Source: Bacteroidota bacterium
GTDB lineage: Bacteria > Bacteroidota > Bacteroidia > Chitinophagales > Chitinophagaceae
Reading direction: 5' to 3'
Assembly (NCBI GenBank): GCA_023424015.1
Contig: JAFAEM010000048.1
Location: 1 to 64,000 of the forward strand
Length of the DNA: 64,000 nt
The notes under the pieces were generated by a model, which was given only the letters and a program-made list of their open reading frames with translations, did not search any database and was not told the DNA's origin. Both the position numbers and the translations under genes were made by a program. This document shows, piece by piece, positions 1 through 8,673 of this stretch (within the stretch, counting starts at the first letter, position 1; the number at the start of each line of letters is the position of its first letter).

Positions 1-125
1 GTGTAATCCGTGGCCCCTCATCCGTGCAATCTGTGTAATCAGTGGCCCATTCGTGTGATTCGTGCCATTCGTGGCTATCCCCTGCCGCAGGCAGAAAAAT
101 CAGTGTTAATCCGTGTAATCCGTGG
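1..125. repeat. Interspersed repeat cluster, 'aatccgtgtaatccgtggc' family
   Basis: Head-to-tail variants of two short phrases, aatccgtgtaatccgtggc and attcgtgtgattcgtgcc, separated by a cctgccgcaggcag palindrome. The same phrases recur at about 19.34-19.65 kb and 55.58-55.86 kb, always between genes. The cluster ends at the 3' end of the acyltransferase gene. Such phrase-like repeats are common in Bacteroidota intergenic DNA; no coding function is supported. Confidence 0.8.
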
Positions 126-130
126 CCAAA

Positions 131-1006
131 CTATTCTATTATCGGGTATTCATCTTTCCATTCATGTCTCCACCTGCGATGACTCCACAAATAGTTAGAG
201 GGATTGCGGCGAATCGTATCTTCCAGTGCATTCTTGTATAAAATAGTAAGCTCTTCAGGTGTGTGCGACGCGCCATTCTCGGTAATGGGTATTATCCGGA
301 ATGAATAATATCCTCTCTTTGGCTTTTCAAAAGCCACATACACCACAGCTGTATTGTTTTTAACCGCTCCCTTTCCAGGACCTGTAACGAATGGAGCCGG
401 CCTGGAGAAAAAATTAAGCCATACACCCTTTGAGGGATTGGAAGGATTCTGATCAGCCGCCAGCGCGAGAATATACTGGTTCGAAAACACCGAATGCATT
501 TTGCTGCTAAATTCCCAGGCTGATATAAGGACAGTTCCATACCTTTTCCGGATATCATAAAAAATGCGATTGAAAATCTTATTGGCTACCGGCATATACA
601 CCGCAACAAATGGAATTTTCAGGTTCATGGCATAGGTCAGGTTGGCAAACTCCCAGTTGAACTGGTGACCTACCATGATATGAACATTTCGCCCTTTGTC
701 AATAAGTTCGTTGATGTACTCGAAATCGCACCGGCTTCTTTTCAGGATATGTTTCCTGCTAATGGAAATCATTTTGATCGACTCAATAAAAGTGTCAGTG
801 AAATTGCGATAGAACTCACGTGCAATGACATTCCTCTCCTCCTGCGTTTTCTCGGGGAAAGCGATGGCCAGGTTGGAAAGTATAATATCCCTGCGATACT
901 TGAATACCCTGTACAATAAAAACGTCGCAAAATCGGATATTACGTATAGTACCCGGAAGGGCAACAAAGAAATGGTGTAAAGAAACCCGTAAACTATATA
1001 ATACAT
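131..1006 (-). CDS. LpxL/HtrB-type lysophospholipid acyltransferase (lipid A acyltransferase family)
   Basis: A 291-residue protein with an N-terminal hydrophobic segment (about residues 1-30) and the family H-x4-E catalytic signature, here GHQFNWE, with His114 and Glu119. A later FFSRPAPFVTGPGKG stretch is typical of the LpxL/LpxM fold. The family transfers a secondary acyl chain to the lipid A precursor or a related lipid at the inner membrane. A TTG nine bases upstream could also start the frame; the ATG at 1006 is preferred because the membrane segment begins directly there. The gene follows nadB on the same strand with a 23-base gap, so co-transcription is likely although the functions are unrelated. 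Exact acyl acceptor is not determinable from sequence. Confidence 0.88.
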   Translation of the reverse strand: MYYIVYGFLYTISLLPFRVLYVISDFATFLLYRVFKYRRDIILSNLAIAFPEKTQEERNVIAREFYRNFTDTFIESIKMISISRKHILKRSRCDFEYINELIDKGRNVHIMVGHQFNWEFANLTYAMNLKIPFVAVYMPVANKIFNRIFYDIRKRYGTVLISAWEFSSKMHSVFSNQYILALAADQNPSNPSKGVWLNFFSRPAPFVTGPGKGAVKNNTAVVYVAFEKPKRGYYSFRIIPITENGASHTPEELTILYKNALEDTIRRNPSNYLWSHRRWRHEWKDEYPIIE

Positions 1007-1029
1007 CAGCAAATTTTGTGGTACGGTGA

Positions 1030-2631
1030 TTAAAGTACAATATTTTGAACCAACTCGCTTTTCCCCGGGTAGTCGGTATTAAAATGAAGCCCGCGGCTCT
1101 CCGTTCTGAAGCTGGCGCCTTTTACGATCAGGTAACCGACCGTGATCAGGTTTCTAAGTTCCAGCAATTGCGGTGAAAGCGTGGATTCTGAATACAATTT
1201 TTCAGTTTCTTCCCAAAGCAGATCAAGTCGCCGAGAAGCCCGTTTCAAACGAATATTATTCCTGACGATGCCCACATAATCTGTCATTACCTGTTGCAGT
1301 TCTTTCAGGCTTTGTGTGATCAGGATCATTTCCCTCGGATCGCTGGTGCCTTCGGCATTCCAGTCGGGTACTTTTTCTTTGAATGAAGGAATATGCTCGC
1401 GTTCCACCACATCGAGATAACAGCGGTGTGCAAATACCATGGCTTCCAACAGGGAATTACTGGCGAGTCGATTGGCGCCGTGCAAACCTGTACTGGAGCA
1501 TTCCCCGCAGGCATAGAGATTTTTGATGGATGTACGACCCCATTCATCTGTTTTAATACCTCCGCAGCTATAATGCGCGGCTGGCGCCACAGGTATCATA
1601 TCTTTTGTAATATCGATACCGATGCTCAGGCATTTTTGATAAATGTTGGGGAAATGTTCAGTGAAGCTTTCTTTTGAAAAATGCCGGCAGTCAAGCCATA
1701 CATGTTCGGTACCCGTTCTTTTCATCTCACTATCGATAGCCCGTGCAACAATATCGCGGGGAGCAAGATCTTTCCGCTCGTCATACCGCTCCATAAAGGC
1801 TTCGCCGTCTTTATTGCGAAGTATACCACCATCTCCACGAACAGCCTCGGTGATCAGGAAAGCCTGGCCACCCAACCCAGGCTCATACAATGCCGTGGGA
1901 TGAAACTGGATGAACTCCATATTCTCGATCCGGCCCTTAGCGCGATAAACCATCGCAACACCATCGCCGGTAGCGATGGAAGGGTTAGTGGTGGTGCGGT
2001 ACACCTGGCCATTACCACCGGTAGCCAGTAAGGTAAACCGGGCCAGTATCTTTTCAACACGATTGGTTGACAGGTTCAGTACGTATACCCCATAACATTC
2101 GATATCGGGCGCAGACTTTGTGACAAGGTAACCGAGATGGTGCTGGGTAATGATGTCAATGACAAAACAATGCTTGATGATCTCGATATTCTTCTGTTGC
2201 GATACGGCATGGAGCAGCGCCCGTTCCATTTCCCAGCCCGTGATATCCTTGTGGTGTATGATCCTGAATTCCGAGTGCCCGCCTTCTTTACCCAGTTTAT
2301 AATCCCCGTCTTTTTCTTTGTCAAACCGGGCGCCCCATTCGATCAGTTCGCGAACACGGTCGGGACCTTCTTTCACCACGATCTCCACCACTTCTTCATT
2401 GCACAAACCGTCGCCAGCAACCAGGGTATCTTCAATATGTTTTTCAAAACTGTCTTTCTCCAGGTCATTTACTACGGCCACCCCGCCCTGCGCGTACTTG
2501 GTATTGGTTTCATCGGCCGCGGCCTTTGTCATCACCAGTATCTTTTTCTCCGAAAAACGAGTCGATAATTTCAATGCATAGGTGAGCCCCGCGATACCGG
2601 TGCCGATGACCAGGAAATCTGTTTGCCTCAT
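1030..2631 (-). CDS. nadB: L-aspartate oxidase
   Basis: A 533-residue flavoprotein that oxidises L-aspartate to iminoaspartate, the first step of de novo NAD synthesis. It starts with the FAD dinucleotide-binding motif (GTGIAG, residues about 9-14), carries the fumarate reductase/succinate dehydrogenase core including HPTAL and the RGDGG/R-G-E-like active-site region, and ends with the helical C-terminal domain, at normal family length. The start is ATG at 2631; an upstream in-frame TTG at 2640 lies inside the -7 promoter box (2638-2645) and cannot be translated from that promoter. nadA and nadC are not in the window. The acyltransferase gene follows 23 bases downstream. Confidence 0.96.
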   Translation of the reverse strand: MRQTDFLVIGTGIAGLTYALKLSTRFSEKKILVMTKAAADETNTKYAQGGVAVVNDLEKDSFEKHIEDTLVAGDGLCNEEVVEIVVKEGPDRVRELIEWGARFDKEKDGDYKLGKEGGHSEFRIIHHKDITGWEMERALLHAVSQQKNIEIIKHCFVIDIITQHHLGYLVTKSAPDIECYGVYVLNLSTNRVEKILARFTLLATGGNGQVYRTTTNPSIATGDGVAMVYRAKGRIENMEFIQFHPTALYEPGLGGQAFLITEAVRGDGGILRNKDGEAFMERYDERKDLAPRDIVARAIDSEMKRTGTEHVWLDCRHFSKESFTEHFPNIYQKCLSIGIDITKDMIPVAPAAHYSCGGIKTDEWGRTSIKNLYACGECSSTGLHGANRLASNSLLEAMVFAHRCYLDVVEREHIPSFKEKVPDWNAEGTSDPREMILITQSLKELQQVMTDYVGIVRNNIRLKRASRRLDLLWEETEKLYSESTLSPQLLELRNLITVGYLIVKGASFRTESRGLHFNTDYPGKSELVQNIVL

Positions 2632-2637
2632 AGGCCG

Positions 2638-2645
2638 CAAAATTA
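2638..2645 (-). promoter_or_regulatory. -7 promoter box TAATTTTG for nadB
   Basis: An exact match to the Bacteroidota -7 consensus TAnnTTTG lies six bases upstream of the nadB ATG. The transcript would have almost no leader, and the placement rules out the TTG at 2640 as start. Confidence 0.6.
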
Positions 2646-2959
2646 TTCCTTATAGTTTGAAATTGGATGGCAGATTTAATTGCCGGGAAGGCGGTGATAC
2701 GGGAAGAATTATTTAGCAGATTTTCTTTGCCGGGATCCCGATAGCTATCGGAGCAGGAAGACGGGAAGAATTATTTGTATGTGTTTGCCTGCTTTTTTGA
2801 TTCTATACTTAGCCCCAGTTGTGCGGCGTTTTGGTAGCAAATCGATCTTTGCAATTGGGGAAAGCTATATCAATCTAATTTCTTTGGTTGGAAACCTTAC
2901 TTTGAATCTTCTCTCTTCTCCTCCTCTCCTTACCGCATTACCCTCTCCCCGGCATATAT
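2646..2959. repeat. Intergenic region with 'gccgggaaggcggtgatacgggaag' repeats
   Basis: No gene seen. It holds two copies of a GC-rich element (gccgggaaggcgg..acgggaagaatt) at about 2681-2712 and 2731-2775, with a cccgatagctatcgg palindrome between them, and a C/T-rich tract near 2910-2990. Relatives of the element occur near 8.52, 12.20 and 18.18 kb, each just outside a gene end. Confidence 0.6.
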
Positions 2960-3664
2960 TCAAACCCTTCCCGCCTTTCCTTCTTCCCGGCTACCGCTCG
3001 CCGATAACAGGTAATGAATTGCGCCCATGGTTAAAAAAAGCTGCGCCAGCCCATAAGTTAGCATGATGAATACACCTGCCTTTTCAAAAGGCTGATAAAA
3101 TTTGTTGATGGCCAATATCGAATCGGACAATACAAATAAAACAGCGCCTAAAAGCATCAGCTGGCCGGCCTTTTTGTTGTTAATGTAAATCATATGCAGC
3201 GCCAGCATCAGCATAAAGCTGATGACGATTCCATATATCCGCACGGGCAACAACATATCGCCCAGGTAGGGATTTAGTAAAGCGATAAGTAAGCCGTAAT
3301 AAACCGCCACCGGCAATACGAGCCACCAGCGGGATTTTATACGCTCCCTTACCCGCACAAAATGAAAAAATAAGATGTAGAAAATATGCGCAACCAGGAA
3401 AGCCGATAAACCGAGGAGGAAAAACATCGAATGATCGCGGGCGAATAATAACAAGACATCTCCCAGCCATGAAAACACCAGCGCCAGGGCAAACCATTTT
3501 TTCAAATCCGTTTGCAGCGGCCGTGTTTGCAATGCAAAGCAGGCCAGCAACCAGATACACAATAGTGGCTTAAATAAAACCTCACCTATTTCGAAATCAA
3601 GGAAAACAACAATAAGTTCCGCAATAAATAAAAACAGGAAAACGAGGATCGGGCTTTTTTTCAT
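2960..3664 (-). CDS. YhhN family membrane protein (lysoplasmalogenase-like)
   Basis: A 234-residue integral membrane protein, almost entirely hydrophobic with about eight predicted transmembrane segments, matching the YhhN/TMEM86 family in length and character (for example the LVFSWLGDVLLLF and HIFYILFF segments with conserved acidic residues inside helices). Characterised TMEM86B hydrolyses the vinyl-ether bond of lysoplasmalogens; activity in Bacteroidota members is not established, so the substrate here is open. ATG start at 3664. Monocistronic by position: its neighbours nadB and the T9SS gene are separated by more than 180 bases on either side. Confidence 0.8.
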   Translation of the reverse strand: MKKSPILVFLFLFIAELIVVFLDFEIGEVLFKPLLCIWLLACFALQTRPLQTDLKKWFALALVFSWLGDVLLLFARDHSMFFLLGLSAFLVAHIFYILFFHFVRVRERIKSRWWLVLPVAVYYGLLIALLNPYLGDMLLPVRIYGIVISFMLMLALHMIYINNKKAGQLMLLGAVLFVLSDSILAINKFYQPFEKAGVFIMLTYGLAQLFLTMGAIHYLLSASGSREEGKAGRV

Positions 3665-3853
3665 TGTACCGTCAGGTTATCTCTCCTATTGGTTCAACCT
3701 GTTGCTGGATTGGAATTCTACATCTCTTCGGTCAAGCGATATAGCTGAGATTCATTCGTTCAAGCTTCCTGGGTCTATCTCTCTTCCCGATAAAATGAAA
3801 CGGAGAAACAAAAAATTATGTTACTCCGTTGTTATCTAAAAGGAAAGTTAATA

Positions 3854-5599
3854 CTAACGATTTACAATGACTTTATATGATTTCCATTCAAGGCCATCAA
3901 ATATTCTGACTGCGTATATATCGTTGCTTAAATTTCCAACTCGTAGCGATAACCGGCTTCCAATACTCTTTGCAGGGTACTGTTGTCTGAAACTTAAAAC
4001 CCCCATTCTATTGATTATCTCTACTGCTTTAATATTTGATTCTGTAATCAGATTACCGGTATTGTCATCATATTCTTCTATTGTAATCAACTCCGTGGCT
4101 GGATTAGGAGATATCCTGAACGAAGTGCAATTTGATTTTGCCATAAAATGCCCAACGGTTGTGTTGTTACCGCAAACGTCCGCACCGGTAACATTTATAG
4201 TTCCCGTTGGCGGCGAGGTTGAATTAGTTGCTCTTAAAACAATATAATTACCGCTACCGCCTCCTGTTATATATGTCCACCCCGCTGGAACTGAACCCCA
4301 TGAAAAGCTAGTTAATCCCAGGTAAGCGTTTTGGTCAACAGAAACAGTTGCTACCTGATTCTTACACCAAATATGCGGGCCATTGGTATTAAAGAGACTT
4401 GATTGCGTGTACCCCCCTATTCTAATCTGTTTGGTCGGGATTGTCTGTGTAGTCCCGCATACTGTTACGGTAGCGGTCAAAAACTCGTTGCCGCTACCCG
4501 TTCCTTTCGTAACTGTCGTTTGGGGACAGGTAGTACAGCTTAACGTAGCTAATGGGCCGGGTTGACCGGACAAGCTCCAGTTTACGGTTGCACCGCAGGG
4601 TAAACTAGGTATTGAATATATTTCAGATACGCAAACAACATTGTTGCCGCTAATAGAAAATGTGGGCGGGCCTCCCGCTGCTATGGTCGAAGCATTTGTT
4701 TGATAGTTGTTTCCCCCGGCTGTTACCGTTACATTTATGTTACCCGGACCCGAACCGCAAACAGGTGTAAGAGTCAGGGCATTTGTTGTACCTGTCGAAA
4801 TTGTTTGTGGTGCCGGGTTGCCATTATACACCCAGCCGTTGTTTGCAGAGCCCAGATTCCATAAGTGATTGGTAACGTTGGGCGTATTGTTTACATTCGT
4901 TACTGTAAATGTTTGCGCAGCTGCAGAACCACATGGTATCGTAAGCGATGATGGTGATAATGTAAATGTTGCTGCCGGTGGTAATTCGTCTATTTTAATT
5001 TTTCTAATCAGAATTGTTTGTGAGACAGAGGCAGCAGGTGGTATAGCTGCAACCATGAGGTATACCTGCTGGGCAGATAATGCAGAGTAGTTAAACACAT
5101 AGTCGGAAAAGGAATTGCTCCCTATTTGTTGACTTTGCTTTAGATCCCCTGAGCCGCTAGCATCAATTATCCCGGAGCCATTGCATGTTGTATTATTTCC
5201 ACTGCCTCCATTGTTCATATCAAGTCTCAATAGCACATTGGGGCCTGTTTGCTGTGACATGATTCTTGCAGCTGTAATAGTTATAGCATATGAATAGCCT
5301 TGCTTGAAAGTTGTGGTAACTCTGTATTCTGTTCCTTCATTTTGACCTCCGCTAATTCGGCTAATTATATTGACGGATTTGTTTACATTATCATAAGTGG
5401 GTTGTCCTATCGCTGTCAAATGCGCAATGGTAGTATTACTTCCATTAATAGTTGCTGGAACATTTGTTGAACTGGAGAATATGTTACACCCCGATGCTCC
5501 TGTCCATGTTTCATAGTTAATAATTGTTTGAGATAATCCAACTTTGTTAACGAACAAGGTCGTAGATAAGAAAAATAAGTTTCGGAGAATTTTTTTTAT
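3854..5599 (-). CDS. T9SS type A-sorted secreted protein with Ig/PKD-like repeats; apparent AUA start
   Basis: A large secreted protein of about 581 residues. An N-terminal region (about 25-200) resembling a carbohydrate-binding-like beta domain is followed by several Cys-containing Ig/PKD-like repeats (about 205-480). A C-terminal T9SS type A sorting domain begins at RISPNPATE and ends in YKVIVNR. A convincing signal peptide (KKILRNLFF..FVNKVGLSQ) lies upstream of the first conventional start (TTG 5557). The only codon at its head is ATA (5599-5597), directly after a GCC codon and a TAA stop, so no ATG or GTG is available. The gene follows the barrel gene by 25 bases, suggesting an operon. 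Substrate or ligand unknown. Confidence 0.82.
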   Translation of the reverse strand: MKKILRNLFFLSTTLFVNKVGLSQTIINYETWTGASGCNIFSSSTNVPATINGSNTTIAHLTAIGQPTYDNVNKSVNIISRISGGQNEGTEYRVTTTFKQGYSYAITITAARIMSQQTGPNVLLRLDMNNGGSGNNTTCNGSGIIDASGSGDLKQSQQIGSNSFSDYVFNYSALSAQQVYLMVAAIPPAASVSQTILIRKIKIDELPPAATFTLSPSSLTIPCGSAAAQTFTVTNVNNTPNVTNHLWNLGSANNGWVYNGNPAPQTISTGTTNALTLTPVCGSGPGNINVTVTAGGNNYQTNASTIAAGGPPTFSISGNNVVCVSEIYSIPSLPCGATVNWSLSGQPGPLATLSCTTCPQTTVTKGTGSGNEFLTATVTVCGTTQTIPTKQIRIGGYTQSSLFNTNGPHIWCKNQVATVSVDQNAYLGLTSFSWGSVPAGWTYITGGGSGNYIVLRATNSTSPPTGTINVTGADVCGNNTTVGHFMAKSNCTSFRISPNPATELITIEEYDDNTGNLITESNIKAVEIINRMGVLSFRQQYPAKSIGSRLSLRVGNLSNDIYAVRIFDGLEWKSYKVIVNR

Positions 5600-5624
5600 G
5601 GCTTAAGGTTAAAGGTTAAATAAT

Positions 5625-6182
5625 CTATTTTTCCCTTTCAAGATGAAATTGGAAGCCAATCCCAAATCTTAATGCATTATTGCTTCCTTCAAAGTCAACG
5701 ATTTTCGTGGAAGTATATCCAACAATGAATTCAAGGCCAACAGCAGTATTGAAATATATAACAGGCCCTGCTGAACAAGAAAAGGTGTTTTGTTTTGTAT
5801 TCGGGCCCTCGTTTGATATGGTTCCAAAGCTGTACCCGGTTTCAGCAAATAGATTAAAAACTTGTTCAGGTTTTAGTAAGTAATATCTTACAAACGGTCC
5901 AATTAAAAAAACTGTTGAAGATTTTGAACTACTAATCAAATTATTTCTCCCGTAAACTAAAGAAGGGCGCAGTCCTACAGCAAATTTATCTACTATGAAA
6001 TATCCAACTGTGGGAGAAATTTGAATATCTGTCTGTTTGTATTGCAGCGATGCAGCACTCGAATTTTTTTGGGTTGAGAAACTGGCATTGCCGGATAGCA
6101 GCCAATTATTTTTTGTTATCTGGCTGTTTGAAATAAATGATAATAATAGAATGAAGATTGTCAGGAATAAGATTTTTTTCAT
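5625..6182 (-). CDS. Outer membrane beta-barrel protein
   Basis: A 185-residue protein with a signal peptide (MKKILFLTIFILLLSF..SQ, cleavage near residue 20). The rest is made of alternating hydrophobic/polar strands (for example IQISPTVGYFIVDKFAVGLRPSLVYG) and ends in an aromatic-rich strand, FGIGFQFHLEREK. This is the pattern of small OmpA-like/porin-family barrels of Bacteroidota. It is the first gene of a likely two-gene unit with the T9SS cargo gene, and an inverted repeat lies 60 bases upstream. The pair looks more AT-rich than its neighbours by eye. Specific function unknown. Confidence 0.75.
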   Translation of the reverse strand: MKKILFLTIFILLLSFISNSQITKNNWLLSGNASFSTQKNSSAASLQYKQTDIQISPTVGYFIVDKFAVGLRPSLVYGRNNLISSSKSSTVFLIGPFVRYYLLKPEQVFNLFAETGYSFGTISNEGPNTKQNTFSCSAGPVIYFNTAVGLEFIVGYTSTKIVDFEGSNNALRFGIGFQFHLEREK

Positions 6183-6241
6183 TTAGTTCAGTTTGCATAT
6201 TTGAAATCTGCTTTAAATTACTCCGCCTATGTCAAACATCC

Positions 6242-6260
6242 AATACCACTTTGCGGTATT
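6242..6260 (-). promoter_or_regulatory. Inverted repeat AATACC-N7-GGTATT upstream of the barrel gene
   Basis: Perfect six-base half-sites separated by seven bases, centred about 70 bases upstream of the barrel start codon. The geometry suits a dimeric DNA-binding regulator. No T run follows, so a terminator is unlikely. The regulator is unknown. Confidence 0.4.
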
Positions 6261-6384
6261 AGTGAAAACACTTAGAAAATCACTTCTATTGCTGCTTTGG
6301 CCTGTTCAATGTATAGCGTGAAAAATCAGGCTCAGCCCCCTAACGATGTGTGGTAAATATTTGTGTAGTCTCCTACGAAATTGT

Positions 6385-8460
6385 TTACAACCCCGTGCCT
6401 GGTACCATCTCTTTTTTTTCCTCCGGACTCACCCAGGCACCATTTTCCTTCAACAGGTTGATCAGTTCATCCACTGCTACTTCACTTGCCACATTACGTT
6501 TCACTACTTCTTTGCCTTTGTATAAAGTGATCTTGCCGGGACCACTGCCTACATAACCGAAATCGGCGTCGGCCATCTCGCCGGGACCATTAACGATACA
6601 TCCCATGATGGCGATCTTCACGCCTTTTAAATGATGCGTTCTCGCCCGGATCTTTGCAGTTGTTTCCTGCAAATCAAATAAGGTCCGGCCGCAACTCGGG
6701 CAGGATATATACTCCGTTTTGGAAATACGTGTTCGGGTAGCCTGTAAAATACTGAAGGCAGTGTTATTGATAAACTGCTCCACGGTTTGATTATGGAGAT
6801 AATTCCTTCCCGACGCATTCATCCCACCCGACAATTGACCATAGCTTTTTGTTGTCATGCCCAGGCAAATGCCATCACCCATGCCGTCGAGCAGTAAAGC
6901 GCCGGTCTCCGTGGCAAAATGGATCAAATGCTCATCAGGAGTATTCCAGTCGCTGTCGGTGATCAGCACAACGGGATTGCCGACGCCACGTTGCATCAGT
7001 TCGATGAACATCCGTCGGACCGCAGGCATACTTTGTGGATGTGTACTGCTCAGGCATAATACCACGGTAGAGTCATTGGCTAATTCATCTAGATAATTGA
7101 AACCATGCAAGGGGCTGTCTTCACTAAAGCAGTCAAGCATCACAAAATTCAGCGTCTCACTTTTTTGATCTGCCTCCAGATAACCCTTTGCTTCGAATAT
7201 TGGGAAATACTTGGTCTTGTCTGAGGCAAACTGCCATTGCGCCGGCCATGTTATTACTTTCAGAGTACCAGGCAAGGCAAAATCCAATTGCTGGTGACCG
7301 GTAAAAATATAATCCGCTGCCGTATCACTAATACTCCATTTATCTGTCGCCTCATCATAGGTATAGCCAACACTTTGGAGGTCCGCCGGGGTAATAGCTT
7401 CGATTTTACTCAGATCAGCGATCACAACCGGTACATGGCCCGCACCGATATTATCTACACCAAAACTTTGCCTGCGTTGGTAGTGAAATGGATCATAAGG
7501 CAACACTTTTTCCAAAACCGGAATCACCGCTGTCCTGCTTTCATTCATTTCCAACTCCCGACTATCTATGTATCGCTTTACAATATCCCTGCACACAGGT
7601 ATTTCCAGCTCAGGATCTTCTGTCAGGGAAACGCGGATCGTATCACCCAGCCCGTCTTCGAGCAGTGTGCCGATACCGATCGCACTTTTTACGCGACCGT
7701 CTTCGCCATCGCCAGCTTCGGTCACACCCAGGTGAAGCGGGTAACATTCTCCAAATTCATCGAACATCGCTTTTACCAGCAATCGATATGCCTGCACCAT
7801 CACCTGCGGGTTGCTGGCTTTCATGCTCAGTACAATATTGTGATACGATTCAAACCTCGCGATCCTCAGAAATTCCATCGCGCTTTCCACCATACCCATC
7901 GGTGTGTCGCCATAGCGGCTCATGATACGGTCACTAAGTGATCCGTGATTGGTACCGATTCGCATGGCTGTGCCATATTCTTTGCAGATCCTGATTAGAG
8001 GTGTAAATCGCTCCCGGATGCGGTCGATCTCTTCGGCGTAGTCCGCGTCGCTATATTCGATCAGTTCAAACTTTTTCTTGTCAACATAATTTCCGGGGTT
8101 GACCCTTACTTTCTCAACGATGCGGGCGGCGATCTCTGCAGCGTTGGGGGTGAAATGTATATCGGCTACCAGCGGCGTTGTGTATCCCCTTCTCCTCAAC
8201 TCATTCTTTATCTGCAAAAGATTTTCCGCTTCCCTTTTTGATGGCGCCGTGATACGCACCAGCTCCGCTCCCGCTTCGATGCAACGGATCGACTGCTCTA
8301 CAGTTGCCAGCGTATCCATGGTATCCGTGGTAGTCATCGTCTGGATACGGATTGGATGTGCCTGAAGGCCGCCGGGATTGCCAAGCAACAGGTCACCGAT
8401 CTTCACCTCTCGGGTGATGATGCGCTTATATTCTGTGAGGGAATTACAATACAACTGCAT
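6385..8460 (-). CDS. ispG: (E)-4-hydroxy-3-methylbut-2-enyl-diphosphate synthase (long three-domain form)
   Basis: Penultimate enzyme of the MEP isoprenoid pathway. It reductively converts MEcPP to HMBPP using a [4Fe-4S] cluster. The 691-residue length is that of the three-domain form found in Bacteroidota, Chlamydiae and plants: an N-terminal TIM barrel (IRIQTMTTTDTMDT near the start), a central insert (about 330-540) and the C-terminal cluster domain with Cys in CPSCGRT and in MGCIVNGPGE. The start is ATG 8460 (MQLYCNS..). The in-frame ATG at 8475 overlaps the -7 box and is unlikely to be used. Stands alone in this window. Confidence 0.96.
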   Translation of the reverse strand: MQLYCNSLTEYKRIITREVKIGDLLLGNPGGLQAHPIRIQTMTTTDTMDTLATVEQSIRCIEAGAELVRITAPSKREAENLLQIKNELRRRGYTTPLVADIHFTPNAAEIAARIVEKVRVNPGNYVDKKKFELIEYSDADYAEEIDRIRERFTPLIRICKEYGTAMRIGTNHGSLSDRIMSRYGDTPMGMVESAMEFLRIARFESYHNIVLSMKASNPQVMVQAYRLLVKAMFDEFGECYPLHLGVTEAGDGEDGRVKSAIGIGTLLEDGLGDTIRVSLTEDPELEIPVCRDIVKRYIDSRELEMNESRTAVIPVLEKVLPYDPFHYQRRQSFGVDNIGAGHVPVVIADLSKIEAITPADLQSVGYTYDEATDKWSISDTAADYIFTGHQQLDFALPGTLKVITWPAQWQFASDKTKYFPIFEAKGYLEADQKSETLNFVMLDCFSEDSPLHGFNYLDELANDSTVVLCLSSTHPQSMPAVRRMFIELMQRGVGNPVVLITDSDWNTPDEHLIHFATETGALLLDGMGDGICLGMTTKSYGQLSGGMNASGRNYLHNQTVEQFINNTAFSILQATRTRISKTEYISCPSCGRTLFDLQETTAKIRARTHHLKGVKIAIMGCIVNGPGEMADADFGYVGSGPGKITLYKGKEVVKRNVASEVAVDELINLLKENGAWVSPEEKKEMVPGTGL

Positions 8461-8472
8461 ATTTATAAAGTG

Positions 8473-8480
8473 CAAAGTTA
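8473..8480 (-). promoter_or_regulatory. -7 promoter box TAACTTTG for ispG
   Basis: Exact TAnnTTTG match, thirteen bases upstream of the ATG at 8460. It overlaps the alternative ATG at 8475, which settles the start. Confidence 0.6.
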
Positions 8481-8515
8481 AGCAACAGCCAGCGCCAGTG
8501 AATTTTCATTTGGAA

Positions 8516-8665
8516 TGGCCGGGAAGGCGTTGAGACGGGAAGAGTCTGTTTTAAAAATGCTCGAAGGAAAAATTATCGGACTTACCAGCTTACTGGCATA
8601 AAGTCAAACTTTGATTTACCGTTGATACTATCTCACCGTCCTCCCGTCTTACCGGCAAAAAATAC
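8516..8665. repeat. Paired 'gccgggaaggcg..gacgggaag' repeat, inverted arrangement
   Basis: One arm (ggccgggaaggcgttgagacggg) at about 8518-8540 is mirrored by ctcaccgtcctcccgtcttaccgg at about 8631-8654. The intergenic DNA between ispG and the Bat module could therefore fold into a long imperfect hairpin. Same family as at 2.7 and 18.2 kb. Confidence 0.55.
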
Positions 8666-8673
8666 TCTACATC

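Noticed and set aside
2137..2568. 143-residue open frame on the plus strand
   Set aside because: It lies entirely antisense to nadB, whose protein is complete and conserved; no recognisable product.
2779..3066. 95-residue plus-strand frame
   Set aside because: Runs through repeats and into the antisense of the YhhN gene; no promoter or family match.
7237..7941. 234-residue frame antisense to ispG
   Set aside because: Fully covered by the conserved IspG coding sequence.
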